From positions 31,904,792-31,968,791 of the forward strand of contig OX392532.1 of assembly GCA_947623455.1 (NCBI GenBank): a stretch of 64,000 bases of DNA. The letters are read 5' to 3'. Source of the stretch: Mimachlamys varia. Its lineage: Eukaryota; Mollusca; Bivalvia; Pectinida; Pectinidae. The notes under the pieces are model-generated. The model made no database searches, had not been told where the DNA came from, and saw only the letters and a list, made by a program, of their open reading frames with translations. Shown in pieces: positions 1-12,680 of the stretch; positions within the stretch are counted from its first letter, which is position 1, and each line of letters begins with the position of its first letter. Both the position numbers and the translations under genes were made by a program.

Positions 1-271
1 CAGATACAATGTAGCTGAATTGTTTGGGTGTCCATCTAGAGTTCAGAAGGTCCCGGGTTGGAACCTTGATTGCATTTTTCCTCTCCTATTACATTTAATT
101 GGTGCCTGTGACCAAACCATGTTTCAATTACTGAATTCATGCAAGTGGATACTCGAACCTAGGTTGTAAATAGTGATGTCTTTGGGGTCAAAGACTTTAA
201 ATTGTTCAAGGAGGGAGGAATGTAGCGGATCTAGACTGGGTTGATCGACGGCGACCAGATGCAATGTAAAC

Positions 272-339
272 TGTAGCTCAATTGGTTGAGCGTCCGTCTA
301 CAGTTCGGAAGGTCCCAGGTTGGAACCCCCGGTCTAGCC
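272..339 (+). repeat. tRNA-like SINE head (in tandem unit 1)
   Basis: Shows an A-box-like TAGCTCAATTGGTTGAGC (D-arm GCTC/GAGC intact) and a B-box-like GGTTGGAACCC (consensus GGTTCGANNCC, one central mismatch). The acceptor stem does not pair, so this is a decayed tRNA-derived head and not a working tRNA. A weaker relative lies at 11-66 in the same unit. Confidence 0.55.
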
Positions 340-402
340 ATGCATTTTTCCTCTCCTGTTTCATATATCTGTACTCCACTTTACTGCTGGTAGACGGTGA
401 GT

Positions 403-2135
403 CTTGTCGGTACACAGACTGGGGTATGATGGTGTACGACACAGACTGGGGTATGATGGTGTATCACACAGACTGTGGTATGCTGGCGTACCACAAAGAC
501 TGGGGTAAAAAGGCGTACCCAACACCTTGGGTATGATGGTGTACGACACAGACTGGGGTATGATGGTGTACGACATAGACTGGGGTATGAAGATGTACAA
601 CACAGACTGTGGTATGATGGTGTACGACATAGACTGTGGTATGATGGTGTACGACACAGACTGGAGTATGATGGTTTACGACACAGACTGGGGTATGATG
701 GTGTACGACACAGACTGGGGTATGATGGTGTACAACATAGACTGGGGTATGATGGTGTACAACATAGACTGGGGTATGATGGTGTACGACACAGACTGGG
801 GTATGATGGTGTACGAGACAGACTGGAGTATGATGGTTTACGACACAGACTGGGGTATGATGGTGTACGACACAGACTGGGGTATGATGGTGTACGACAC
901 AGACTAGGGTATGATGTGTACGACACAGACTGGGGTATGATGGTGTACGACACAGACTGGGGTATGATGTTGTACGACACAGACTAGGGTATGATGTGTA
1001 CGACACAGACTGGGGTATGATGGTATACGACACAGACTGGGGTATGATGTTGTACGACACAGACTGGGGTATGATGGTGAACGACACAGACTGGGGTATG
1101 ATGGTGTACGACACAGACTGGGGTATGATGGTGTACCCAACACCTGGGGTATGATGGTGTACGACACAGACTGGGGTATGAAGGCGTATCACATAGACTG
1201 GGGTATGAAGGCGTACCCAACACCTGGGGTATGATGGTGTACGACACAGACTGGGGTATGAAGGCGTATCACATACCTATGACATGATGGTGTACGACAC
1301 AGACTGGGGTATGAAAGCGTACCACACACCTGGGGTATTATGGTGTACGACTCAGACTTGGGTATAAAGGCGTACCATACACCTTGGGTATGATGGTGTA
1401 CGACACAGTCTGGGGTATGTGGTGTACGACACAGACTGGGGTATGATGGTGTACCATACACCTTGGGTATGATGGTGTACGACACAGTCTGGGGTATGTG
1501 GTGTACGACACAGACTGGGGTATGATGGTGTACGAAACAGACTGGTGTATGATGGTGTACGACACATACTGGGGTATGATGGTGTACGACACAAATGGTG
1601 TAATATGGTGTAGGACACAGACTGGGGTATAATGGTGTAGGACACAGACTGGGGTATAATGGTGTACGACACAGACTGGGGTATGATGGTGTACGACACA
1701 GACTGGGGTATGATGGTGTGCGACACAGACTGGGGTATGATGGTGTACGACACAGACTGGGGTATAATGGTGTACGACACAGACTGGGGTATGATGGTGT
1801 ACGACACAGACTGGGGTATGATGGTGTACGACACAGACTGGGGTATGATGGTGTACGACACAGACTGGGGTATGATTGTGTACGACACAGACTGGGGTAT
1901 GATGGTGTACGACATAGACTGGGGTATGATGGTTTACGACACAGACTGGGGTATGATGGTGTACGACATAGACTGTGGTATGATGGTGTACGACATAGAC
2001 TGGGGTATGATGGTGTACGACATAGACTGGGGTATGATGGTGTACGACATAGACTGGGGTATGATGGTGTACGACACAGACTGGGGTATGATGGTGTACG
2101 ACATAGACTGGGGTATGAAGGTGTACCACACTGAT
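403..2135. repeat. 27-bp minisatellite array 1 (about 64 units)
   Basis: The unit is 27 bp, nine codons, so every reading frame repeats in register. The plus strand reads MVYDTDWGM or GVRHRLGYD; the minus strand reads SYTIIPQSV, RTPSYPSLC or VHHHTPVCV. Stops are rare in all of these frames, so long open frames of up to 335 codons appear on both strands. Variant units (TAGGGT, CCCAACACC, CATACCTATGAC) are scattered and give a fingerprint shared with array 2. I see no evidence that any frame is translated. Confidence 0.95.
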
Positions 2136-3659
2136 CAGCGCCGCTGATTATAAGTACTGATAATGAAACCAGCTGTAGCCAGTCCGGAATTTCCAAACAG
2201 TATGTACTTTTGGTTTCTTTATTAGCGCTGAATTGAAACAGAAAGTAGACCTAGATAGGAATTATCAGAAAACCCGAAAACCATGATGTCACCACATTCC
2301 AGGTACTGCTGACTGGCATGTGACCAATATGCGACGGAAAGGAATATCATAACTGTCTAAGTAACATTTTGAGTCAAGACCTCAGTACATGTAGCTGGGC
2401 CACGGCTGTAAATATGGCAGCATCAGGCAGTCCACGTGCTCAGATATCGGCGGTGGGTATACACTGTACCAGCGATAGCATACACCCAATAATTGAAAAA
2501 TAGGAAGTTTTTTTTATGTTTTTACATACCAGATATATGTGTCTATGAGGTGTACCTGTATTGTTCATGTTGGCCGATAATGCACACTAACATACATGTA
2601 GGCCTATATTACACTGATATACATGCATGTATATGTGTATACATGTACAGTACTAGTACTGTACATACAACCACAGGCACTGGTCTCGTCTGTCTAACAC
2701 CACGGACTTAGATAGCAATCTAAGTCTGTGCTAACACCTTACATTAGGTATTTGACTAGACTGGCTCCCGTCTCTAGAATAGTATACGGATATTGAAAAA
2801 AAAATAGTCTTATAAATTTGATCACTTGGATGTCTGATTCTTCCTAAGTTTGAAACTAGGGGGAGATAAGCTAGTAGTAAAATTCAGAAGAGAAATTTTC
2901 TATAAAAGAAACTTAGGGGTTGGTAGCCAGTCTAGATTTTGACAGACTAGGCTAGTGCCTGTGATACAACTTTATAATCTATGGGTGTTTGCACGATAGA
3001 AAATAGTAAGTATAAGTGGCACAACTGTACTTCCACTAAATAACTAATTGTTAGGAAGAGTAATTAACATAATTAAGCTCTAAGGTTGTTTTCCTTCCAA
3101 TTCCGGTGTAACAATATATTAATTAAAATTTATCAAAAAAATGCTTGAATTTTTAATAAATACTGTTTAAACTAAATAACTTGTTTTCTCCATTGGTATG
3201 TACATTAATAACACAGGTGTTGATAAAATTTTCTTAAAAATGTAAATAGTAAGAAAATTGATAAAGTTTACATCACAACTGTGCAAGTGACGATGAAGGG
3301 AAGTAATTAATAACTTGTAAATTACAACATCAGCAAAACAATATTGGGGGTGGGGGGTTAGGGATTTTTTTGCACGATCCTCGGCGACCAGATACAATGT
3401 AGCTGAATTGTTTGAGTGTCCATCTAGAGTTCAGAAGGTCCCGGGTTGGAACCTTGATTGCATTTTTCCTCTCCTATTACATTTAATTGGTGCCTGTGAC
3501 CAAACCATGTTTCAATTACTGAATTCATGCAAGTGGATACTCGAACCTAGGTTGTAAATAGTGATGTCTTTGGGGTCAAAGACTTTAAATTGTTCAAGGA
3601 GGGAGGAATGTAGCGGATCTAGACTGGGTTGATCGACGGCGACCAGATGCAATGTAAAC

Positions 3660-3727
3660 TGTAGCTCAATTGGTTGAGCGTCCGTCTACAGTTCGGAAGG
3701 TCCCAGGTTGGAACCCCCGGTCTAGCC
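3660..3727 (+). repeat. tRNA-like SINE head (in tandem unit 2)
   Basis: Copy of the head at 272-339, carried by the second tandem unit, with the same A-box and one-mismatch B-box. The weaker relative is at 3399-3454. Confidence 0.55.
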
Positions 3728-3790
3728 ATGCATTTTTCCTCTCCTGTTTCATATATCTGTACTCCACTTTACTGCTGGTAGACGGTGAGT

Positions 3791-5632
3791 CTTGTCGGTA
3801 CACAGACTGGGGTATGATGGTGTACGACACAGACTGGGGTATGATGGTGTATCACACAGACTGTGGTATGCTGGCGTACCACAAAGACTGGGGTAAAAAG
3901 GCGTACCCAACACCTTGGGTATGATGGTGTACGACACAGACTGGGGTATGATGGTGTACGACATAGACTGGGGTATGAAGATGTACAACACAGACTGTGG
4001 TATGATGGTGTACGACATAGACTGTGGTATGATGGTGTACGACACAGACTGGAGTATGATGGTTTACGACACAGACTGGGGTATGATGGTGTACGACACA
4101 GACTGGGGTATGATGGTGTACAACATAGACTGGGGTATGATGGTGTACAACATAGACTGGGGTATGATGGTGTACGACACAGACTGGGGTATGATGGTGT
4201 ACGAGACAGACTGGAGTATGATGGTTTACGACACAGACTGGGGTATGATGGTGTACGACACAGACTGGGGTATGATGGTGTACGACACAGACTAGGGTAT
4301 GATGTGTACGACACAGACTGGGGTATGATGGTGTACGACACAGACTGGGGTATGATGTTGTACGACACAGACTAGGGTATGATGTGTACGACACAGACTG
4401 GGGTATGATGGTATACGACACAGACTGGGGTATGATGTTGTACGACACAGACTGGGGTATGATGGTGAACGACACAGACTGGGGTATGATGGTGTACGAC
4501 ACAGACTGGGGTATGATGGTGTACCCAACACCTGGGGTATGATGGTGTACGACACAGACTGGGGTATGAAGGCGTATCACATAGACTGGGGTATGAAGGC
4601 GTACCCAACACCTGGGGTATGATGGTGTACGACACAGACTGGGGTATGAAGGCGTATCACATACCTATGACATGATGGTGTACGACACAGACTGGGGTAT
4701 GAAAGCGTACCACACACCTGGGGTATTATGGTGTACGACTCAGACTTGGGTATAAAGGCGTACCATACACCTTGGGTATGATGGTGTACGACACAGTCTG
4801 GGGTATGTGGTGTACGACACAGACTGGGGTATGATGGTGTACCATACACCTTGGGTATGATGGTGTACGACACAGTCTGGGGTATGTGGTGTACGACACA
4901 GACTGGGGTATGATGGTGTACGAAACAGACTGGTGTATGATGGTGTACGACACATACTGGGGTATGATGGTGTACGACACAAATGGTGTAATATGGTGTA
5001 GGACACAGACTGGGGTATAATGGTGTAGGACACAGACTGGGGTATAATGGTGTAGGACACAGACTGGGGTATAATGGTGTACGACACACTCTGGGGTATG
5101 ATGGTGTACGACACAGACTGGGGTATGATGGTGTACGACACAGACTGGGGTATGATGGTGTACGACATAGACTGGGGTATGATGGTGTACGACACAGACT
5201 GGGGTATGATGGTGTACGACACAGACTGGGGTATGATGGTGTACGACACAGACTGGGGTATAATGGTGTACGACACAGACTGGGGTATGATGGTGTACGA
5301 CACAGACTGGGGTATGATGGTGTACGACACAGACTGGGGTATGATGGTGTACGACACAGACTGGGGTATGATTGTGTACGACACAGACTGGGGTATGATG
5401 GTGTACGACATAGACTGGGGTATGATGGTTTACGACACAGACTGGGGTATGATGGTGTACGACATAGACTGTGGTATGATGGTGTACGACATAGACTGGG
5501 GTATGATGGTGTACGACATAGACTGGGGTATGATGGTGTACGACATAGACTGGGGTATGATGGTGTACGACACAGACTGGGGTATGATGGTGTACGACAT
5601 AGACTGGGGTATGAAGGTGTACCACACTGATC
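3791..5632. repeat. 27-bp minisatellite array 2 (about 68 units)
   Basis: Same variant-unit order as array 1 over the first ~1.2 kb and the last ~0.5 kb, with four extra units between about 5030 and 5250. The longest minus-strand frame here is 371 codons (5692-4577) against 335 in array 1, a difference of exactly 36 codons. That frame starts in unique DNA with a short hydrophobic stretch (LQLVSLSVLIISG), but all frames are open, so I treat it as a by-product of the repeat. Confidence 0.95.
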
Positions 5633-6885
5633 AGCGCCGCTGATTATAAGTACTGATAATGAAACCAGCTGTAGCCAGTCCGGAATTTCCAAACAGTATG
5701 TACTTTTGGTTTCTTTATTAGCGCTGAATTGAAACAGAAAGTAGACCTAGATAGGAATTATCAGAAAACCCGAAAACCATGATGTCACCACATTCCAGGT
5801 ACTGCTGACTGGCATGTGACCAATATGCGACGGAAAGGAATATCATAACTGTCTAAGTAACATTTTGAGTCAAGACCTCAGTACATGTAGCTGGGCCACG
5901 GCTGTAAATATGGCAGCATCAGGCAGTCCACGTGCTCAGATATCGGCGGTGGGTATACACTGTACCAGCGATAGCATACACCCAATAATTGAAAAATAGG
6001 AAGTTTTTTTTATGTTTTTACATACCAGATATATGTGTCTATGAGGTGTACCTGTATTGTTCATGTTGGCCGATAATGCACACTAACATACATGTAGGCC
6101 TATATTACACTGATATACATGCATGTATATGTGTATACATGTACAGTACTAGTACTGTACATACAACCACAGGCACTGGTCTCGTCTGTCTAACACCACG
6201 GACTTAGATAGCAATCTAAGTCTGTGCTAACACCTTACATTAGGTATTTGACTAGACTGGCTCCCGTCTCTAGAATAGTATACGGATATTGAAAAAAAAA
6301 ATAGTCTTATAAATTTGATCACTTGGATGTCTGATTCTTCCTAAGTTTGAAACTAGGGGGAGATAAGCTAGTAGTAAAATTCAGAAGAGAAATTTTCTAT
6401 AAAAGAAACTTAGGGGTTGGTAGCCAGTCTAGATTTTGACAGACTAGGCTAGTGCCTGTGATACAACTTTATAATCTATGGGTGTTTGCACGATAGAAAA
6501 TAGTAAGTATAAGTGGCACAACTGTACTTCCACTAAATAACTAATTGTTAGGAAGAGTAATTAACATAATTAAGCTCTAAGGTTGTTTTCCTTCCAATTC
6601 CGGTGTAACAATATATTAATTAAAATTTATCAAAAAAATGCTTGAATTTTTAATAAATACTGTTTAAACTAAATAACTTGTTTTCTCCATTGGTATGTAC
6701 ATTAATAACACAGGTGTTGATAAAATTTTCTTAAAAATGTAAATAGTAAGAAAATTGATAAAGTTTACATCACAACTGTGCAAGTGACGATGAAGGGAAG
6801 TAATTAATAACTTGTAAATTACAACATCAGCAAAACAATATTGGGGGTGGGGGGTTAGGGATTTTTTTGCACGATCCTCGGCGAC

Positions 6886-7297
6886 CAGATACAATGTAGC
6901 TGAATTGTTTGAGTGTCCATCTAGAGTTCAGAAGGTCCCGGGTTGGAACCTTGATTGCATTTTTCCTCTCCTATTACATTTAATTGGTGCCTGTGACCAA
7001 ACCATGTTTCAATTACTGAATTCATGCAAGTGGATACTCGAACCTAGGTTGTAAATAGTGATGTCTTTGGGGTCAAAGACTTTAAATTGTTCAAGGAGGG
7101 AGGAATGTAGCGGATCTAGACTGGGTTGATCGACGGCGACCAGATGCAATGTAAACTGTAGCTCAATTGGTTGAGCGTCCGTCTACAGTTCGGAAGGTCC
7201 CAGGTTGGAACCCCCGGTCTAGCCATGCATATTTCCTCTCCTGTTTCATATATCTGTACTCAACTTTACTGCTGGTAGACGGTGAGTCTTGTCGGTA
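6886..7297. repeat. Partial third copy of the tandem unit
   Basis: Matches 3389-3800 with only two substitutions noticed (near 7231 and 7242). It stops exactly where the 27-bp minisatellite would begin: after the shared CTTGTCGGTA the sequence becomes unrelated. The minisatellite was therefore either lost from this copy or expanded only in the other two. Confidence 0.85.
7157..7224 (+). repeat. tRNA-like SINE head (in partial unit 3)
   Basis: Third copy of the same head; the weaker relative is at 6896-6951. The sequence downstream departs from the other units at 7298. Confidence 0.5.
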
Positions 7298-7502
7298 GGT
7301 ACTGGCCCAACCACTTGATAACTTAGACTGTACAGGTCTGTTATTACCTCTCATCCTACCTTTTACAGTTTCTTCTAAATAATCAAGACCAATTATTATG
7401 TAATATAGAGTCTGTCATTTGTGCTGTACAAACCCTTCAGTTTGTTGAATACGGTCAAGTATACATGTGTAATAGAACAGGGAAAAACTTATTCCTATCG
7501 AG

Positions 7503-7576
7503 TGCCCCTGACCAGGAATCGAACCCGGGTCTCCGGTGTGATAATCTACAGCTCTACCAACTGAGCCAAAGAAGCA
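7503..7576 (-). repeat. tRNA-derived SINE head, minus strand
   Basis: On the minus strand the A-box TGGCTCAGTTGGTAGAGC and the B-box GGGTTCGATTCC are near-perfect pol III internal promoter elements about 30 bp apart. The outer 7-bp acceptor arms do not pair and the anticodon stem is poor, so this is a SINE head or tRNA pseudogene. A body of unknown length follows on the minus strand toward 7400. Confidence 0.65.
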
Positions 7577-7599
7577 TGCTCCTTCAGTTGAGTGACAGA

Positions 7600-8641
7600 G
7601 ACTGTATTTAACACTATATATACAAGCCACACCGACCTGCTCCTTCTACACATGGTAGAACTAGATCTAAAACTAGAACTAACAATATATTTGGTAAGTA
7701 AATCAAGATTTCCAGTATATCTCACTGGTCCAGCTTCTCAAGAATAGAAGATATTCTTGTTAAATCAAGATTATTATCATTTTTAAATTCTTATCAGAAC
7801 AATACCTGATGAGTGGGGTACATATCTCACAATTTACATTTGTATGGCTCTCCTGCACAAGGGGATTATGCAATAGTGCATCAACCATATTTGTTTTAAT
7901 TTAAATGACTTCTCAATAAGATTGTAAAGAGGAGGCCTACGGTCATCAGTGGTGTAGCTAGATGTGAAGGGATATGCATGCTTGGGGATCCAGGGGCAAA
8001 GCCCCGGAGGGGGTTTGGGGGCAGAAACGCTCTTGAAGCTGATGGAAAATTATCACAAAGTTTATTTTTTGCATGCTCAAGCTTGCACATAAGCTACGCT
8101 CCTGGTCATGATATTTTGTCAGTTATATGCTGGGATGAATGGCTACCAAGTCTGCTCAAATGAACGACCTCGACCCACTTTCAAGTTAACATCTGTTTAA
8201 AATCTTCAAACAGCTTCTTCTCAATAACCAAAAGGTTAGCTGTGCTACTATCAATCGGCTTGTAGCATGCTAGGATGATGGACTACCAAGGTTCTTCAGA
8301 TCAATAATCTGAACCCACTTTCAAGGTCGCAGGGGTCAAAATTGTTAAAATCTTCAAACAAATGCTCAATAACCAAAGTCAAATGATACTGATATTAAGC
8401 CTATAGCATATATGCAGTGATGAACATTTATCAAGTTTGTTCAAATGAATAACATTAACTCACTTTCAAGGTCACAGTGGTAAAAAATGTCAGAATCTTT
8501 TAACAACTTCTTTTGCAAAAAGCCATATATACATAGATTCTTCAACTTTGAGTGATGTCATTCAAAACTTACCAAGATAACCTTAATTTATGTTCACCTC
8601 ATTCGATAATTGTACATGTATGATTTTATGTGTTATTGTAG
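7600..8641. other. Non-coding stretch with dispersed repeat fragments
   Basis: No convincing gene. A GC-rich fragment at about 7960-8035 (GGGGCAAAGCCCCGGAGG) looks like a dispersed repeat. From about 8160 to 8560 there are three degraded copies of the repeat that carries TCAAGGTCA-like motifs. A polypyrimidine-poor but usable splice acceptor (GTTATTGTAG) ends the stretch at 8641. Confidence 0.4.
8160..8560. repeat. Dispersed repeat with TCAAGGTCA-type motif, cluster 1
   Basis: Degraded units of roughly 150-170 bp. Each has a run like AACTTCTTCTCAATAACCAAA, then a phrase on a gene-desert theme (GCATGCTGGGATGAAGGGCTACCAA-like), then CACTTTCAAGGTC. Related clusters are at 9030-9330, 10960-11260, 15480-15660 and 34500-35395. 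Confidence 0.7.
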
Positions 8642-8852
8642 ATGATGCTCCGAAAGATCATGATTTTTGAAAAAACTTCCCAACCTCATCAGCAACAAAG
8701 AACTGTAGACATGGCTGAACGGCAACAGAATCTATCGGGGTTAGATCCATTTCGAGGAAGTGGAGCCACTGGATTAAGCATGGTACCAACACAGGTTTTA
8801 CGTCAGAACAAAGGGAAACAACTGACAAAGATCACCAGCAGTTCTGATAAAG
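8642..8852 (+). CDS. Probable 5' coding exon of the helicase-RBR gene
   Basis: An open frame of 70 codons plus one base, bounded by a GTTATTGTAG acceptor and an AAAG|GTATTT donor. It begins with two ATGs right after an in-frame TAG. The composition (EKTSQPHQQQR, SGLDPFRGSGATGLS) is low-complexity, polar and protein-like, unlike the repeats around it. Joined to the acceptor at 16096/16097, the leftover G completes a GGT codon and six further sense codons lead in frame into the ATG at 16117 (1776 residues in all). I infer that this is the first coding exon. Alternatives: it belongs to another transcript, or the main ATG at 16117 is used from a non-coding leader. No known domain is visible in it. 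Confidence 0.6.
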
Positions 8853-9029
8853 GTATTTCCAAACATATACTTTAGGTAGTTAATTTACAAATTGTTAAAA
8901 CACTCAGTAAACCTTACTTATGCCATGCTGTGGTGCCCGTCTGTCGTCTGTCTGTTGTCCGTCTGTCATCTGTCCAGCATCCATCTGTTGTCCGTCCATC
9001 CATCATCTGGATTTTACTTAAAACAAGCC

Positions 9030-9330
9030 TTCTCAACAACAAAAAGGTCCTTGGTATTAATATAGGGCCTGAGTCATGATGGGATGAAGGTTACAGACTT
9101 TGTTGTCCAAATAAATGACCTTGACTTGCTTTCATGGTCAAAGGGGTCAAATGTTTTGAAATATTCAAATAACTTTATTCTCCTCAATAACCAAATGGCC
9201 CATGATACTGAAATTAAGCATGTTGCATGTTAAGATGAAGGGTTACAAAGTTTAGTTTAATAAATTATCTTGATTGGCTTTCAAGGTCACAGTGGTCAAA
9301 AGTGCTAATATCTCCTCAGTAGCCAAATGC
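9030..9330. repeat. Dispersed repeat with TCAAGGTCA-type motif, cluster 2
   Basis: About two units with TTCAAGGTCACAGTGGTCAA near 9281 and a variant TTTCATGGTCAAAGGGGTCA near 9130. Just upstream, at about 8935-9005, lies a pyrimidine-rich run of GTCCGTCTGTC type, common at the edges of this repeat class. Confidence 0.65.
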
Positions 9331-9926
9331 CGGGGGTACTGATAATGAGCCAAAAAGTAAGATTTTTAAGTTATTTTACTTCAAGGGATGGAATGATCTA
9401 TGGCCATGGTGCTTCTTTGATCTTGCATCATGCATCATACGTTATGACAATCCGCCACGGGTTAACTTTTCACATTGTAAGCTCTTTCTCAAGTCCCACG
9501 ATTAGGTTGAGCTTAAACTTGCCAGAAATGACCCTGAGATGGTCCTGAGCAAATGTTGATATTTTTCAGGCAGGTCTGATATCCTTTATGGCTGCAATCT
9601 TGAAAATAATTTTTTAAAACTTCTTCTTGTCAAGTTGTACCCATGGGATTGAACTGAAAATTGCCTGAGATGATCTCAAGACGGTTTTGACCAAGTGTTG
9701 ATATTTTTCGGTTTGGTCGCAAATCCAATATGGCCACCATGTTGAAACAAACATTTTTAATTGTTAGGTCATCTAACCTAAAGGGTCAGGATTACCTATA
9801 GCATAGCCATCATGCTCCGTCCGTCGTTGTTGTCGTCCGCCATCCCCTGTGCATAAACTTTTCATTTAAACAACTTCTTCTCAATAAGCGAAAGCTGTAG
9901 GATGCTTATATTATGCAAACATTGTT

Positions 9927-10800
9927 AGCTCACCTGGTCCGAATGACCGAGGTGAGCTTATGCCATACTGTAGCATCAACAATTGGTTTAACAACTTCTT
10001 CTCCTTAACCACAGATTGGAAATCAGCCTTATTTGGCAGAAAGAATCGCTAGGTGCTCAGGATTCAAAATTGTACTAATGTAGGGACTGACCCCCCCCCC
10101 CCCCAGGGAGCCGAGGGGCGGGGCCAAAAAGGGTTATTTAGCTATATTGGTTTAAGCGACGTCTTCTCCATAACCACTGATTGGAAATCAGCCTTATTTG
10201 GCAAGAAGCATCCTAAGGTGCTCAGGATTCAAACTTGAACTCATGGTGGGACTAGCTAACCTCCTAGGGGGCTGAGGGGTGGGGCCAAAAGGGTTATTTA
10301 GCTATATTGGTTTAAGCGACGTCTTCTCCATAACCACTGATTGGAAATCAACCTTATTTGGCAAGAAGCATCCCAAGGTGCTCAGGATTCAAACTTGAAC
10401 TCATGGTGGGACTAGCTAACCTCTTAGGGGGCTGAGGGGTGGGGCCGAAAAGGGTTATTTAGCTATATTGGTTGAAGCGACTTCTTGTCCATAACCACAG
10501 ATTGGAAATCAGCCTTATTTGGCATAAAGAATCCCTAGGTGCTCAGGATCCAAAATTGTACTCATGGTGGGACTGACCCCCCAGGGAGCCAAGGGGCGGG
10601 GCCATAAAGGGTTATTTAGCTATATTGGTTTAAGCGACGTCTTCTTCATAACCACTGATTGGAAATTAACCTTATTTGGTAGGAAGCATCCCAAGGTGCT
10701 CAGGATTCAAACTTGAACTCATGGTGGGACGTAGTACTAGCTGACCTCCAAGGGGGCTGAGGGACAGGGCCGAAAAGGGTTATTTAGCTATAACTCCTCA
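9927..10800 (+). repeat. AGCTCACCTGG element start with ~160-bp internal tandem repeat
   Basis: Opens with AGCTCACCTGGTCC, spacer, GAGGTGAGCTTATGCC, the same 5' end as the element at 46467. Inside are about five direct repeats of ~160 bp: the landmark TTATTTAGCTAT recurs near 10134, 10294, 10456, 10611 and 10780. Each is preceded by a GC-rich GAGGGGYGGGGCC block. The clean 3' end seen in the 46467 copy is not found here. Confidence 0.75.
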
Positions 10801-10959
10801 GAATTGTTTATGATAGAACTGTATGTGTTAATTGTATTGATTGTATAAGATTTGTATGTCTATGTACTGTAAAGTGCTTTAGTGTGGCTTATGTAAGCTA
10901 GATAGGGCACTTTATCAAATGTTGTATATTATTATAGTATTTTGTTAAGTGTGTGATAA

Positions 10960-11260
10960 TCCTTACAGAAACGTCTTGTCAATAACCTATAGACCCAGGG
11001 TATTTATATTTGGCCTGTAGCATGTTTGAATGAAGGGCTTCCAACTTTGTTCAAATTAATGACCTTGATCCATGTTCAAGGTCACTTTGGTCAAATATGT
11101 TAAAATCTTCAACCAACTTCTTCTCAATAACCAAAGGGCCCAGGGTACCGATATTTGGCGTGTATCATGCTGAGATGAAGGGCTAACAAATTTGTTTGAA
11201 TTAATGACCTTGACTCACTTTCAACTTCACAGGGGTCAAATATATTAATTTCATAACCAA
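10960..11260. repeat. Dispersed repeat with TCAAGGTCA-type motif, cluster 3
   Basis: Two units. The first has GTTCAAGGTCACTTTGGTCAAA near 11072; the second is degraded (CTTTCAACTTCACAGGGGTC). Between 11260 and 12660 I see no gene, only AT-rich sequence and scattered repeat fragments. Confidence 0.65.
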
Positions 11261-12680
11261 CTTAAACTATATGTAGTCAGATGACAGTTAAGGCCCGTTT
11301 CGAATCTTGTCTTCTCAACCTCCACTAGTGTGATTTTACATAAACATGTCAGAAATGATCTTGAAATGAGAATGGATGAATGTCTTATTTTTTTGGGTTG
11401 GTCCAGAATCCAATATGGCTGCCATGACTGCCATTTTAAAAAACCTTTAAATACTAGCTACCAAATTGGACTTAAATAATACCGTGCATGTTTTATGCCC
11501 TGGTCAGATAAGGCCAATTGTCCTCTTGTTCCATTTGGTGTCCTGAATCACTGTCTTGGTATCATTGAAAGCTTGTTGAGGCTTTAAAAGGTACACCATC
11601 GTTATATCCACACAATTTGGACAGATACATTTTCTCATTCGGCAGTCAATTTCAAAGTCACAATTTTTTATAGATTGTTTTTTAATACAAAACTGATATT
11701 TTTGCATATATATGAGATGATTGTTAGTTCACTTGAAAGTTTTAGGGCACTATATTAAATGTTGTATATTTATTTATTAGTCGTTACCAGTGTGCTATTT
11801 ATAGCATGTGAGTAATTGAGGCCCATTTTGGCCTATTGTTGAATCTAAATATAAAATAATATCAGACATTAACTAATTTGAGTAAAATAAACATGATCAT
11901 CAGCATTTACTGTTAAAGTGGAATTTTTTCGCGGTGTTGAAATTTTCGCTTATTTCGCTGCCAGTACATCTCCACGAATATATCCATGAATATTCAACAA
12001 TACTCAAACTCTGCAGTGTTTAACAGTATATAGGTACACAATGCAAAACAGTGCGAAAATGTCCACATCGCGAACAGTTTGGAGGCTGACTAAGCGAAAA
12101 ATTCCACACACGAAAATATTACCTTTTACATTTACCATCACAAATTGGGGAAACTGTATAACTAACTCTTATCCAAGGACGCTTTGTTAATTTCATGTCT
12201 TAATACTTTTTGAAAATTAAATGGAGAAACAATATTACCAACATTCAATTCTTGGAAAGAGTACTAGTTATACAATGTTATATACTGTTAATGAATACAT
12301 TTTAGCGGTTATCTTACTTGAGTGGTTGTCACGCTGAAACTAATCCTTTTGAGCTATGTCATGTAAAGATGTAAGCGAAATAACACACCTCTTTTTTTGT
12401 TTGGCCTTATTTAATTTGACAAATATTTTTTAAACTCTAAAACTAGGAGTTGTTAGTCTCTACTTTTTTTGCATGGATGGAAAGATCATCAAAGACTTTG
12501 CTTAAACAGGACATTTCAGTAGCCCTGTCCTTTGGGAAGGGGATGCATTTTACTATAGTTTATATTGAGGTATATTTTGATAATTTTTAATATAAAAAAT
12601 AATTCTACTTTTCCGAATTATTCTTAGAGAAGAAAGTTGAAATAAGAATATAGAATTGGGATTTCTGCCCCAAGCTGGAG

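Larger units (their letters stand above)
1..3388. repeat. 3.4 kb tandem unit, copy 1
   Basis: Direct repeat of the segment at 3389-6885; the offset is 3388 bp on the left of the minisatellite and 3496-3497 bp on the right. Copies look almost identical outside the array (one base in an A-run differs near 2797/6294, and g/a at 31/3419). The unit contains a weak tRNA-like head, a better tRNA-like head, the 27-bp array, then about 1.2 kb of AT-rich sequence with no convincing gene. It probably starts upstream of the window. Confidence 0.9.
3389..6885. repeat. 3.5 kb tandem unit, copy 2
   Basis: Second head-to-tail copy of the unit at 1-3388. It is longer by 108 bp, exactly four 27-bp minisatellite units, plus one A in a homopolymer. 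The near identity of the flanking 1.2 kb means the duplication is recent, or kept alike by conversion, or partly an assembly effect. Confidence 0.9.

Noticed and set aside
475..987. Plus-strand frames MVYDTDWGM / GVRHRLGYD across the arrays
   Set aside because: Same by-product of the minisatellite period; no start context, splice site or domain.
1189..2196. 335-codon minus-strand frame rich in RTPSYPSLC (and 371 codons at 4577-5692)
   Set aside because: Generated by a 27-bp repeat with no stops; four other frames are equally open, so length is not evidence of coding.
7503..7576. Functional tRNA gene on the minus strand
   Set aside because: A- and B-boxes are good, but acceptor and anticodon stems do not pair, so a SINE head is the better reading.
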